From NCBI RefSeq assembly GCF_003208655.1, contig NZ_QKLU01000008.1:273706-337705 (forward strand): a DNA stretch of 64,000 bases, given 5' to 3'. Of the stretch, positions 8,052 through 16,834 are shown in pieces. The notes under the pieces were generated by a model. The model saw only the letters and a list, made by a program, of their open reading frames with translations, was not told the DNA's origin and ran no database searches. This stretch comes from Pedobacter nutrimenti. GTDB taxonomy: Bacteria; Bacteroidota; Bacteroidia; Sphingobacteriales; Sphingobacteriaceae. The translations under genes were made by a program, and so were the position numbers. Each line of letters begins with the position of its first letter. Positions within the stretch are counted from its first letter, which is position 1.

Positions 8052-8600
8052 ATGAGACACGGTAAAAAAGTAAACCACTTAGGAAGAACAGATTCACATC
8101 GTAAGGCGATGCTGGCTAACATGGCTTCATCCCTGATTAAAAACAAAAGGATCTCAACAACCCTTGCCAAAGCAAAAGCTTTGCGTACTTATGTTGAGCC
8201 TATTATCACTAAATCTAAAAATGACACTACACATTCCCGTCGTGTTGTATTTAGCTATTTACAGGATAAAGATACGGTGACTGAATTGTTCCGTGATGTA
8301 GCTGCTAAAGTAGCTAACCGTCCGGGTGGTTATACAAGGATCATCAAATTAAACAATCGTTTAGGTGATAACGCTGAAATGGCGATGATTGAGTTGGTTG
8401 ATTACAACGAGGTTTATGGCAAAGAAGCTGAGTCAGCTGAAAAGAAAACGACTCGTCGTGGCAGAAGCAAAACAAAAAAAGCTGATGCACCTGCTAAAGC
8501 TGAAAAAGCTGCTGAAGTTAAAGCTGAGGAAGTTGCCCCTGAGGTACCAGCCAAAGAAGAAGCTGCTACTGAAGAGAAAGCAGAAGATAAAGGCGAATAG
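8052..8600 (+). CDS. rplQ: 50S ribosomal protein L17 with extended tail
   Basis: 182 aa. Residues 1 to about 120 are ordinary L17 (MRHGKKVNHLGRTDSHRKAM, then KRISTTLAKAKALR and RPGGYTRIIKLNNRLGDNAE). The last 60 residues are an Ala/Lys/Glu-rich low-complexity tail (repeats such as KAEKAAEVKAEEVAPEV) that plain E. coli L17 lacks. Such tails are seen in Bacteroidota L17. It is the last gene of the alpha cluster and is closed by a hairpin terminator. Confidence 0.95.
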   Translation: MRHGKKVNHLGRTDSHRKAMLANMASSLIKNKRISTTLAKAKALRTYVEPIITKSKNDTTHSRRVVFSYLQDKDTVTELFRDVAAKVANRPGGYTRIIKLNNRLGDNAEMAMIELVDYNEVYGKEAESAEKKTTRRGRSKTKKADAPAKAEKAAEVKAEEVAPEVPAKEEAATEEKAEDKGE

Positions 8601-8621
8601 TCCTATCTTTTTTCGAAATAG

Positions 8622-8656
8622 AAAAGCCTTGTCCGTATTGGACAGGGCTTTTTTTA
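8622..8656 (+). terminator. intrinsic terminator of the ribosomal operon
   Basis: aagccttgtcc pairs with ggacagggctt (one G-T pair) around a 5-nt loop, with A-tract before and seven Ts after. It lies just after rplQ and just reaches the 3' end of the convergent phosphoesterase gene. Confidence 0.85.
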
Positions 8657-9208
8657 TAGATATAGTTTCAGCTGGACATTTGTTGGTTTAGAGTTGAACT
8701 CCTTTAAAATGTTCCATTGTTTTCCGTCATGTTTTAGTAGTGTGAAACATGTTGTCAGAAATTCAGCACAAAATGTCTCCTTGCTGTAGTAGCTGGCAAT
8801 CTGTTCAAATTGTGTTTTAGTATCTCTATAAGCAATCGTAAAATGTGGAGTAAACCGGGATTTGAATTCTTTTTGATAGGGGCTGGTTGCGCTTTTAATA
8901 TTTTTGTATAATTCCTGAAGTGCTTGATTTGCGAGTACATCGATATAGACGACATGATTGGATGGAAAGCTGTTGTAATGGAGGAGTTGTATCGTAAATG
9001 GCTGAAAATTTCGGGCGGCCCCGAGACATTTAATGAGATTGGTTTCAAAGGTTTCCTCAAGCCCGGGAATAAACATAAGGGTTAAATGCACCGGTGGTTT
9101 CAGTGCCCGGTAAACTTTGAAAATCCGTGCACATTCTTTTCGGATCCCGTCTATTTGTAAAGACAATTGTTTAGGCGGTAAGATGGCGACTAAATAGGGG
9201 GATGTCAT
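8654..9208 (-). CDS. 2'-5' RNA ligase / 2H phosphoesterase family protein
   Basis: 184 aa. The two HxT signatures of the 2H phosphoesterase superfamily are present at H41-L-T43 and H121-F-T123, about 80 residues apart as in ThpR/LigT. It should be a small cytosolic enzyme acting on 2',3'-cyclic phosphate or 2'-5' linkages in RNA or nucleotides; the true substrate cannot be told. It is convergent with rplQ, and its start lies 57 nt from the divergent methyltransferase gene. Confidence 0.8.
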   Translation of the reverse strand: MTSPYLVAILPPKQLSLQIDGIRKECARIFKVYRALKPPVHLTLMFIPGLEETFETNLIKCLGAARNFQPFTIQLLHYNSFPSNHVVYIDVLANQALQELYKNIKSATSPYQKEFKSRFTPHFTIAYRDTKTQFEQIASYYSKETFCAEFLTTCFTLLKHDGKQWNILKEFNSKPTNVQLKLYL

Positions 9209-9239
9209 AAAGTAATTTACAATTCCTTATTCAAAAGGT

Positions 9240-9247
9240 TATCTTTG
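9240..9247 (+). promoter_or_regulatory. putative -7 promoter element before the methyltransferase
   Basis: TATCTTTG matches TAnnTTTG and ends 18 nt before the ATG at 9266. Its position argues against an upstream TTG start at 9245. No clear -33 TTG is seen. Confidence 0.45.
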
Positions 9248-9265
9248 TACCCTATATTCCAATCC

Positions 9266-10459
9266 ATGTCAAATCAAATTCTTTTAGATCAGTTTCTGTT
9301 AAAATTAACAAATAGCATTAAGGAAGATATCTTTGTTAAATTATCTCTGGGAAATTATCAGGGGAATGAGAAAGAACTGAAAAATATATATGTCAGAAGT
9401 GTCGTCATCAAAAGGAACGACATGCTTTCTTTTACTTACAGGTACAAAACAAGGGACATTTTTAAAAATTATTCCATTGAAGATGGGATTAGACAAATCG
9501 CCCACCTGGTCAGTCATGATTTTAAGATTTGTACTTTATTTACAACAGCAGGGGAGTTTATTATGGAACATGGGAAAAAAGATACTTTCGTGATCCGGGA
9601 AGTGGCTGCAAAAGTAGTTGCAGCTCCGGACAGGTCTCATAATAAAGAGAAGAAAAGATTAATCCAACCGGGCATTGATAAAAGTTATTTGCAGGATCTG
9701 GGCATAACCGACCGGAAGGGAGAGGTATTTAAAAATGCGCAGGACAAGTACAAACAAATCAATCAGTATATCGAACTATTGAGCCCGATGGTTAAAGAGC
9801 TGCCACCTGACAGTCTGAAAAGTGTCGTAGATATGGGATCAGGAAAGGGCTATCTTACCTTTGCTTTGTATGACTATCTGCATCATGTACTGGGACTGGA
9901 AACAAAAGTGACAGGGGTGGAGTACCGTGAAGACCTGGTGAGTTTATGTAATCAAATTTCAGCTAAAGCAGCCTTTAATAATCTGAATTTTGTAGAGGGG
10001 TCTATTCAGGACTTTACCATGGACTCCATTGACTTGCTGATTGCCCTGCATGCCTGTGATACGGCAACTGATGACGCCATATATAAAGGAATTAAAGCTG
10101 GTGCCCGGCTCATTGTGGTTGCCCCTTGCTGCCACAAACAAATTAGAAAAGAGATTGTTAAAGGTAAACAGAAGAATGAACTGGACTTTTTATTGAAATA
10201 TGGCATATTCCTGGAGCGTCAGGCCGAGATGGTTACCGACGGAATAAGAACACTGATCCTGGAATATTTTGGATATAAAACGAAAGTAATGGAATTTATA
10301 TCAGATGCACATACACCAAAAAATGTGCTGGTTATTGGGGTTAAAGGAAAGGAAACGGAGGCTGTTAAATCCGCGGCGCTGAAAAAGATAAGAGAAACCA
10401 AGGCCTATTTTGGAATTGGTCATCATCATCTGGAGAGGCTCTTTGGACTGGATACATAG
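9266..10459 (+). CDS. class I SAM-dependent methyltransferase
   Basis: 397 aa from ATG 9266. The C-terminal half is a Rossmann methyltransferase: motif I SVVDMGSGKGYLTFALYDYL near residues 187-203, an acidic VEYRE after strand 2, LIALHACDTATDDAIYKG, and APCCHKQIRKE near 285. The CCH motif resembles the METTL25-like group often assigned to RNA or unknown substrates. The N-terminal 150 residues are not recognised. The substrate is unknown. It stands alone with its own promoter. Confidence 0.75.
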   Translation: MSNQILLDQFLLKLTNSIKEDIFVKLSLGNYQGNEKELKNIYVRSVVIKRNDMLSFTYRYKTRDIFKNYSIEDGIRQIAHLVSHDFKICTLFTTAGEFIMEHGKKDTFVIREVAAKVVAAPDRSHNKEKKRLIQPGIDKSYLQDLGITDRKGEVFKNAQDKYKQINQYIELLSPMVKELPPDSLKSVVDMGSGKGYLTFALYDYLHHVLGLETKVTGVEYREDLVSLCNQISAKAAFNNLNFVEGSIQDFTMDSIDLLIALHACDTATDDAIYKGIKAGARLIVVAPCCHKQIRKEIVKGKQKNELDFLLKYGIFLERQAEMVTDGIRTLILEYFGYKTKVMEFISDAHTPKNVLVIGVKGKETEAVKSAALKKIRETKAYFGIGHHHLERLFGLDT

Positions 10460-10552
10460 ATTATGCCAACCTGTCATAGCTAAAAATAGTTTTTCTTTAC
10501 ATTTTAGCAGATTTACAGGTCATATTTATGTCAATACTCTGCCAAATGGTAA

Positions 10553-10568
10553 TTGGCACAACCCTTGT
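10553..10568 (+). promoter_or_regulatory. sigma-54-like promoter upstream of dnaK
   Basis: TTGGCAC-N5-TTGT fits the -24/-12 sigma-54 consensus (TGGCAC-N5-TTGC) with one mismatch at the last base, and it lies 48 nt before the dnaK start. An inverted repeat TGCCAA-N7-TTGGCA (10540-10558) overlaps the -24 part. No CIRCE element and no clear TAnnTTTG box are seen. Use by RpoN is inferred. Confidence 0.5.
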
Positions 10569-10615
10569 TTAATACGATCTATCGAATTTGTATAACATTA
10601 AAAGATATAATAAAA

Positions 10616-12538
10616 ATGGGAAAAATTATTGGTATAGACTTAGGAACAACGAACTCTTGCGTAGCCGTAATGGAAGGTAACGAACCTGTAGTTATAGCCA
10701 ACAGTGAGGGTAAACGTACTACGCCGTCTATTGTTGCTTTTGCAGAAAATGGTGAGCGTAAAGTAGGTGAGCCGGCTAAACGTCAGGCAATCACCAACCC
10801 AACAAAGACAATTTATTCAATTAAACGCTTTATGGGAAGCAGTTTTGCTGAGGTCACTAAAGAAGTTGGCCGGGTTCCTTATAAAGTTGTTAAAGGTGAC
10901 AACAATACACCGCGTGTAGAAATTGATGACCGTAAATATACTCCACAAGAGATTTCTGCAATGATTCTGCAGAAAATGAAAAAAACTGCCGAAGACTTTT
11001 TAGGTCAAGAAGTAACTGAAGCTGTGATCACAGTTCCTGCTTATTTCAATGACGCACAACGTCAGGCTACAAAAGAGGCTGGTGAGATTGCAGGTTTAAC
11101 TGTAAAAAGGATCATTAACGAGCCTACTGCAGCGGCTTTAGCCTATGGTTTGGATAAAGCACACAAAGACATGAAAATTGTTGTGTTTGACTGTGGTGGT
11201 GGTACACATGACGTTTCTGTATTGGAACTGGGTGATGGTGTTTTTGAAGTAAAATCAACTGATGGTGATACCCATCTGGGTGGTGATGACTTTGACCACA
11301 TTATCATTGAATGGCTGGCTGAGGAATTCAAGAATGAAAACGGTATGGACCTTCATCAGGATCCAATGGCTTTGCAACGTTTAAAAGAAGCTGCCGAAAA
11401 AGCTAAAATTGAACTTTCAAGCACAACTTCTACAGAAATCAACTTGCCTTATATTACTGCTGATGCAACAGGGCCTAAACACTTGGTTAGAACCCTTAGC
11501 CGCGCAAAATTTGAGCAACTGGCTGGTGACCTGATTAAACGTACTATTGATCCTTGTAAATCTGCCCTGAAAAATGCTGGTTTAAAGACTTCTGATATTG
11601 ATGAGATCATTTTAGTAGGTGGTTCAACCCGTATTCCTGCCATTCAAGAGGCTGTTAAAGCTTTCTTTGGTAAAGAACCTTCGAAAGGTGTAAACCCTGA
11701 TGAGGTTGTTGCAATTGGTGCTGCAATCCAGGGTGGTGTATTGACGGGTGAAGTAAAAGACGTTTTATTATTGGATGTTACCCCGCTTTCATTAGGTATT
11801 GAGACCATGGGTGGTGTCATGACAAAACTGATTGAAGCCAATACAACTATTCCTTCTAAAAAAGCAGAAACTTTCTCTACTGCTGCTGACAACCAGCCTT
11901 CAGTAGAAATCCATATTTTACAGGGAGAACGCCCTATGGCAGCTCAAAACCGTACTATTGGACGTTTTATTTTAGATGGTATTCCACCAGCACCTCGTGG
12001 TGTTCCTCAAATTGAAGTTGCATTTGATATTGATGCCAACGGTATCCTGCATGTAAGTGCTAAAGACAAAGCAACAGGTAAGGAACAAAAAATCCGCATT
12101 GAAGCTTCATCTGGTTTAACTGATGAGGAAATCAAAAAAATGAAAGAAGAAGCTGAACAAAATGCAGAAGCAGATAAAACAGCTAAAGAAGAAGCAGATA
12201 AAATTAATAGTGCTGATGCCCTGATCTTCTCTACAGAGAAACAACTGAAAGAGTTTGGTGATAAGATTTCCGCAGATAAAAAAGCACCTATTGAAGACAA
12301 TTTGAAAAAATTGAAAGATGCTCATGCAGCAAGAAATTTTGCTGATATCGACGCCGCTCAGACAGCTCTTCAGGAAGCATGGAATGCTGCATCTGAAGAA
12401 ATGTATAAAGCAGGTCAGGATGGTGCAGCAGCGCAACCAGAAGGTGGTGCTGAACAGCATGCAAACGACCAGGCAGCTAACGGAGGTGATAATGTAACCG
12501 ATGTTGACTTTGAAGAAGTAAAGGATGATAAAAAATAA
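10616..12538 (+). CDS. dnaK: molecular chaperone DnaK (Hsp70)
   Basis: 640 aa from MGKIIGIDLGTTNSC; an upstream in-frame start at 10553 adds residues foreign to the family. ATPase-domain motifs include DLGTTNS (8-14), ITVPAYFNDAQRQA, the phosphate-2 loop GGGTHDVSVLELG (His where Phe is usual) and VGGSTRIP. The substrate domain starts near LLDVTPLSLGIETMGG. The C terminus ends VDFEEVKDDKK. It folds and protects cytosolic proteins with DnaJ/GrpE, neither of which is nearby. It ends in a bidirectional terminator. Confidence 0.97.
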   Translation: MGKIIGIDLGTTNSCVAVMEGNEPVVIANSEGKRTTPSIVAFAENGERKVGEPAKRQAITNPTKTIYSIKRFMGSSFAEVTKEVGRVPYKVVKGDNNTPRVEIDDRKYTPQEISAMILQKMKKTAEDFLGQEVTEAVITVPAYFNDAQRQATKEAGEIAGLTVKRIINEPTAAALAYGLDKAHKDMKIVVFDCGGGTHDVSVLELGDGVFEVKSTDGDTHLGGDDFDHIIIEWLAEEFKNENGMDLHQDPMALQRLKEAAEKAKIELSSTTSTEINLPYITADATGPKHLVRTLSRAKFEQLAGDLIKRTIDPCKSALKNAGLKTSDIDEIILVGGSTRIPAIQEAVKAFFGKEPSKGVNPDEVVAIGAAIQGGVLTGEVKDVLLLDVTPLSLGIETMGGVMTKLIEANTTIPSKKAETFSTAADNQPSVEIHILQGERPMAAQNRTIGRFILDGIPPAPRGVPQIEVAFDIDANGILHVSAKDKATGKEQKIRIEASSGLTDEEIKKMKEEAEQNAEADKTAKEEADKINSADALIFSTEKQLKEFGDKISADKKAPIEDNLKKLKDAHAARNFADIDAAQTALQEAWNAASEEMYKAGQDGAAAQPEGGAEQHANDQAANGGDNVTDVDFEEVKDDKK

Positions 12539-12554
12539 TCATCTCCTTTAAGTA

Positions 12555-12594
12555 TAAAAAAAGCCCCCTGATATTTATCAGGGGGCTTTTTTTA
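12555..12594. terminator. bidirectional terminator between dnaK and the nucleotidyltransferase gene
   Basis: A perfect 12-bp stem (aagccccctgat/atcagggggctt) around a 4-nt loop has an A-tract on the left and a T-tract on the right, so it works for both convergent genes. Confidence 0.88.
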
Positions 12595-12598
12595 TACT

Positions 12599-13498
12599 CT
12601 ATTTCCAAAGACGCTCCGGATAGGTACCGCTTTTGATCAGCTGGTCTATACTATCCTGCACAAAAGGTTTATCCTCTTTATAGGTCACGCCAAACCATTG
12701 GCTGTCGGTCGGGATCACTTTAAAGTTTGCTTTATTACTTTTAACCAGGTTTTCTCCGATCAATGGAATAAAAAACTCTGCTTTAGGTTTGTCTTTGTTT
12801 TCCAGGGCGAAAGTTTTAAACAGTTCTTCGGTCAGTTTAAAGACGGCGGGTGTGAAACCCCAGAAATTCATAGAAACAGGGGTATCGAAGCTTAAAGGAT
12901 ACGTTGTACCATTTTCCTCATAAACAATTACATCCTCTTTTTTATAGACCTGGGTACGTTCGGTGATTTCTTCTAAATAGCCCTCCTCATTGGTTTTACA
13001 AACACCCCTGGATACAGAGCCAAACTCAGAAAGCGTTTTTCCAATTTGATAGCCCACGATAGCGTAATTACTGTCTGTGGCTTCTGTGGTTAAAAAATCC
13101 ACCATCTTTTTGAAAGAATCATAGCCATAATAATCATCCGCGTTGATGACACAAAATGGCTCTTTAATAAGATTTCTACCAGAAAGGATTGCATGGGCAG
13201 TTCCCCATGGTTTTTCCCGGTAAATTTCTTCTTCGATACCAAATTGTTTCAGGTCAAAATTTTGAAATACGTAATCTGTTTCGATTCTTCCATTCAGTTT
13301 AGGTTCAAATATGCTCTTAAAATTATCAACGAATTCTTCTTTAATGATAAAAACTACTTTTCCAAAACCAGCTTTGATGGCGTCGTATATAGAATAGTCA
13401 ATAATTGTTTCTCCATTGGGGCCGAAGCCGTCTATTTGTTTCATGCTGCCGTAACGGCTTGCCATACCAGCTGCAAGTATTAATAAAGTAGGTTTCAT
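12599..13498 (-). CDS. sugar-nucleotide nucleotidyltransferase
   Basis: 299 aa. The N terminus MKPTLLILAAGMASRYGSMK carries the nucleotide-binding signature LxxGxGxRx-type loop of NDP-sugar pyrophosphorylases. VINADDYYGYDSF provides the metal-binding Asp. A typical fold for transferring NMP from NTP to a sugar phosphate is expected in the cytosol, for cell-surface polysaccharide or storage metabolism. The sugar and base are unknown. It is monocistronic and convergent with dnaK. Confidence 0.75.
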   Translation of the reverse strand: MKPTLLILAAGMASRYGSMKQIDGFGPNGETIIDYSIYDAIKAGFGKVVFIIKEEFVDNFKSIFEPKLNGRIETDYVFQNFDLKQFGIEEEIYREKPWGTAHAILSGRNLIKEPFCVINADDYYGYDSFKKMVDFLTTEATDSNYAIVGYQIGKTLSEFGSVSRGVCKTNEEGYLEEITERTQVYKKEDVIVYEENGTTYPLSFDTPVSMNFWGFTPAVFKLTEELFKTFALENKDKPKAEFFIPLIGENLVKSNKANFKVIPTDSQWFGVTYKEDKPFVQDSIDQLIKSGTYPERLWK

Positions 13499-13589
13499 TT
13501 AACGAAAATAGTTATTTGGGTTTATATTCTAAGTTGTTTTGTAACTGTTTTAATTTTTAAATATCTTTATTATAGTATTTTATACGCTT

Positions 13590-15134
13590 TTAAAAGCCGA
13601 AAAATCCTTTTCCTCCAGTACTCCGGGATTTTTTACCACTAAGCATACCGAATATCCCCCTTACAATTTCCTTACCAATTTGTCTTGTAATGGTGGCACC
13701 CATCACTTGCTCCACCAAACTTTTCTCTGTTTTGCCAGATGTCCCTGGTGTTTCTGGTTGTACCTGCTGGTTCAACTGTTCATTTAACCGGTTGGTCAGA
13801 ATTTCATAAGCACTTTCTGGATCTACTGATTCCTTGTATTTTAAATTTAATGAACTGGCATTGACCAATTGATTGTATAAGGCGCTGTCCAGAGGGCCCA
13901 TTACAGATCTTGGTGGGGTCAGCATGGTGGCTGAAACTTCTGTTGGAATTCCCTTTTCATTTAATACGGTAATCATGGCCTGACCTGTTCCTAAAGAGGT
14001 CAGCATTTTGCCTATATCATAAAAATCAGAGCCAGGATAGGTATTGACCGTTTTTTTTAATGCATCCGCATCGTTGGGGGTAAAAACCCTTAAGGCATGT
14101 TGTATACGGCTGCCAAGCTGTGACAATACACTTTCAGGTATATCTGTGGGTGCCTGGGTGCAAAAGAAGACACCTATACCCTTAGACCGGATGAGCCTGA
14201 TGATGGTTTCGATCTGAGCTAAAAATGCCTTGGAAGAGTCTTTAAAGAGTAAATGAGCTTCATCAATAAAAAAGACCAGTTTGGGTTTGTCCAGATCCCC
14301 TGCCTCAGGCATAGTATAAAAAATTTCAGCAAGCAGGCTCAGCAAGAAGGTGGAATATAGGACTGGTTGGTTTTGTACGTCTGAAATGTTGAGCAAACTG
14401 ATGACACCTTTACCATCGATCCGTCCGAGCAGGTCCTGGATATCAAAGGAGGTTTCTCCAAACAGGCTGCCTAAGCCTTGTTGCTCAATGGCGACTATTT
14501 TCCGGAGAATCGTACCAGAGGTGGCCGAGGATATTTTTCCATAATCACTTTTAATTTCTTCGGCGCCCGGTCCGTCTGTCAGATAAGACAGCAATTTCTT
14601 AAGGTCTTTGAGGTCGATGACCGGAAGTTTTTGGTCATCGGCATATTTAAAGATAACAGCCAGTACACCAGATTGTGTATCGTTTAAATCCAATATTTTA
14701 GCCAAAAGGGTTGGTCCGAATTCCAGTACCGTTGCCCTCATCTGCGCACCTAATTTCCCGGATAGGGAGTATATTTCTACAGGGAATCCAGTTGGATTAA
14801 AAGTTCTTTCGAGTTCTGACGACCTTTCTTCTACCTTGGCATTCGCCGGTCCGCTTTGGGCAAGACCAGAGAGGTCACCTTTAACATCCAGCATAAATAC
14901 AGGTACACCAGCATCGGAGAGTTGTTCTGCCAGCAATTGAAGGGTCCGTGTTTTTCCCGTGCCGGTTGCTCCTGCGACCAGGCCATGCCGGTTCATCATT
15001 TTCAGGGAAAGATTAACCTCAGCCTTTGCCAGGACCTTTCCATCCAGCATACCGGCGCCCAGATAAATAGAAGATCCCTCGGGACTATAAGAAGCTTTGA
15101 TTTTTTCTATAAATTTTTCAGATTGATCAGGCAT
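13590..15134 (-). CDS. HerA-like ATPase, DUF853 (YjgR) family
   Basis: 514 aa from the ATG at 15134 (MPDQSEKFIEKIKASYSPEG). An upstream in-frame extension to 15227 runs through the neighbouring terminator and is not used. Walker A is GATGTGKTRTLQLLAEQL (about residues 55-72); Walker B is KLVFFIDEAHLLF. These mark the FtsK/HerA P-loop class. The C-terminal tail ends in a Gly/Lys-rich segment. The role of DUF853 proteins is not established. No NurA nuclease is adjacent. Confidence 0.85.
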   Translation of the reverse strand: MPDQSEKFIEKIKASYSPEGSSIYLGAGMLDGKVLAKAEVNLSLKMMNRHGLVAGATGTGKTRTLQLLAEQLSDAGVPVFMLDVKGDLSGLAQSGPANAKVEERSSELERTFNPTGFPVEIYSLSGKLGAQMRATVLEFGPTLLAKILDLNDTQSGVLAVIFKYADDQKLPVIDLKDLKKLLSYLTDGPGAEEIKSDYGKISSATSGTILRKIVAIEQQGLGSLFGETSFDIQDLLGRIDGKGVISLLNISDVQNQPVLYSTFLLSLLAEIFYTMPEAGDLDKPKLVFFIDEAHLLFKDSSKAFLAQIETIIRLIRSKGIGVFFCTQAPTDIPESVLSQLGSRIQHALRVFTPNDADALKKTVNTYPGSDFYDIGKMLTSLGTGQAMITVLNEKGIPTEVSATMLTPPRSVMGPLDSALYNQLVNASSLNLKYKESVDPESAYEILTNRLNEQLNQQVQPETPGTSGKTEKSLVEQVMGATITRQIGKEIVRGIFGMLSGKKSRSTGGKGFFGF

Positions 15135-15194
15135 AAGAAATAATTTAATTCCTGTGTGAATTATAAAAGTAAGGAAAGATGCTGTAAAACGTGG

Positions 15195-15236
15195 AAAAAA
15201 AAACGTGTCCGGGCTGAGGCCGGACACGTTTTTAAT
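15195..15236 (-). terminator. terminator of the M42 peptidase gene
   Basis: aacgtgtccgg and ccggacacgtt form an 11-bp stem around a 7-nt loop. On the minus strand it is followed by a run of about nine T residues, right after the peptidase stop codon. Confidence 0.8.
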
Positions 15237-15248
15237 AAGGCTTAAAAA

Positions 15249-16361
15249 TTACTTGCCGTAAGTAAAATCATGATCTTTTTTGATGTTCAGCAGCGTCTGA
15301 TAAATCAGGCTGATGACATTGTCTACATCTTCTTTATGTACCATTTCCACCGTGGTATGCATATAGCGTAAAGGTAAGGAAATCAAGGCCGATGGTACCC
15401 CGTCATTGGAATAAGCAAAGGCATCTGTATCGGTTCCTGTAGAACGTGAAGAAGCCTGACGCTGGAAAGGAATGTTATTTTTTTCTGCAGTCTGAATGAG
15501 TAATTTATTCAGATTGGTTTGTACCGCAGGGGCGTAAGATACAACCGGGCCTTTTCCGCAAGCCAGGTCCCCCTGGGTAATTTTATTGATCATTGGGGTA
15601 CTTGTGTCATGAGTTACATCTGTAACGATCGCTACATTGGGTTTGATCCGGTTGGCAATCATCTCTGCCCCGCGAAGACCAATCTCTTCCTGTACCGAAT
15701 TCACAATGTATAAACCAAAAGGAAGTTTTTTCTTGTTTTCCTGTAGTAACCGGGCTACTTCTGCAATCATAAAACCACCTGCTCTGTTGTCCAGGGCACG
15801 GCCTACATAATACCGGTCGTTTAAGATCATGAACTCATCTTCATATGTAATCACACATCCTACGTGAACCCCAAGTGCCTCTACTTCTTCTTTGCTGGTA
15901 CAACCGCAGTCCAGGAAGATGTTTTTTAAAGCAGGGGCATGTTCTTTTTCTCCACCACGGGTATGAATGGCAGGCCATCCGAATACCGCTTTTACCAATC
16001 CCTTGTCGGTATGTATATTCACCCTTTTTGATGGGGCAATCTGATGATCTGAACCACCGTTACGGATCACATAGATCAGGCCATCTGAGGTAATGTAGTT
16101 CACAAACCAGGAAATCTCATCAGCATGTGCTTCTATGACAACTTTGTAGGTTGCTTTTGGATTAATCACACCCACGGCTGTTCCATAACTGTCAATAAAG
16201 CTTTCATCTATATATGGCTTAAGGTAATCAAGCCAAAGTTTCTGCCCTGGATATTCAAAACCAGTTGGTGAAGGATTATTGATATATTTTTCAAAAAATT
16301 GTAGCGATTTTTTATTGACAACAGAAACATGTTTCTGCTTGTCATCTTTCTTTTTAGCCAT
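15249..16361 (-). CDS. M42 family metallopeptidase (glutamyl aminopeptidase/endoglucanase-like)
   Basis: 370 aa, cytosolic, with a Lys-rich N terminus. The di-zinc site is complete: H79 (IEAHADEIS), D191 (LDNRAGG), E225-E226 (QEEIGLRG, catalytic Glu and ligand), D248 (VTDVTHD) and H335 (YMHTTVE). M42 enzymes form large tetrahedral aminopeptidase assemblies that trim peptides. The old 'endoglucanase' name of the family is misleading. It is monocistronic, with its own promoter and terminator. Confidence 0.9.
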   Translation of the reverse strand: MAKKKDDKQKHVSVVNKKSLQFFEKYINNPSPTGFEYPGQKLWLDYLKPYIDESFIDSYGTAVGVINPKATYKVVIEAHADEISWFVNYITSDGLIYVIRNGGSDHQIAPSKRVNIHTDKGLVKAVFGWPAIHTRGGEKEHAPALKNIFLDCGCTSKEEVEALGVHVGCVITYEDEFMILNDRYYVGRALDNRAGGFMIAEVARLLQENKKKLPFGLYIVNSVQEEIGLRGAEMIANRIKPNVAIVTDVTHDTSTPMINKITQGDLACGKGPVVSYAPAVQTNLNKLLIQTAEKNNIPFQRQASSRSTGTDTDAFAYSNDGVPSALISLPLRYMHTTVEMVHKEDVDNVISLIYQTLLNIKKDHDFTYGK

Positions 16362-16382
16362 ATGTCGGTATTAAAATGTAAA

Positions 16383-16412
16383 CAAATATATAAACAAGGG
16401 ACAAAGCCACAA
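16383..16412 (-). promoter_or_regulatory. promoter of the M42 peptidase gene
   Basis: On the minus strand TATATTTG (16390-16383) matches TAnnTTTG. A TTG at 16412-16410 lies 19 nt upstream, the Bacteroidota -33/-7 arrangement, about 20 nt before the start codon. Confidence 0.6.
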
Positions 16413-16420
16413 GTTAAGGG

Positions 16421-16834
16421 TTAAAGTTCTAACTCCATAATGACAAAGTCAAAACCATTTTCATAATAAGTCTTTTCCGTTTTTTTAAAACCGAATTTTG
16501 CATAAAAAGAAGAGGCATTGACCCTTGCATTGCACCATATCTTTTTTGCACCTGTTTTTTTGATGAATTCAATAATATGTTCCAGCAACAGGCTTCCAAA
16601 ACCTTTTCCCTGAGCTTCAGGGAGGGTCGCAAATTTTCTGAACTGACAAAGTTCGCCCTGCTCAAAAAGGGAGACAACTGAGCTGAGCTGATCATCTGCA
16701 TATAAACCAAAATGTATTCCCTGGTCATCATTCTTTAGCTTGACCGAGTCAAAAGGCATATCCGGGTACATGGCCTGGTGCCGGATTCTCCAGGTCAGTG
16801 CCGGATGGATCTGTTCTATCTGGATCTTAGGCAT
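16421..16834 (-). CDS. GNAT family N-acetyltransferase
   Basis: 137 aa from the ATG at 16834 (MPKIQIEQIHPALTWRIRHQ). The acetyl-CoA-binding motif A is LPEAQGKGFGSLLLEHIIEF (Q/RxxGxG/A type), and the following NARVNASSFYAKFGFKK matches motif B. It probably acetylates a small molecule or protein amine. Its start codon lies inside the end of the MFS gene (8-nt overlap), so the two are translationally coupled and may share a substrate; that link is inference. Confidence 0.85.
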   Translation of the reverse strand: MPKIQIEQIHPALTWRIRHQAMYPDMPFDSVKLKNDDQGIHFGLYADDQLSSVVSLFEQGELCQFRKFATLPEAQGKGFGSLLLEHIIEFIKKTGAKKIWCNARVNASSFYAKFGFKKTEKTYYENGFDFVIMELEL

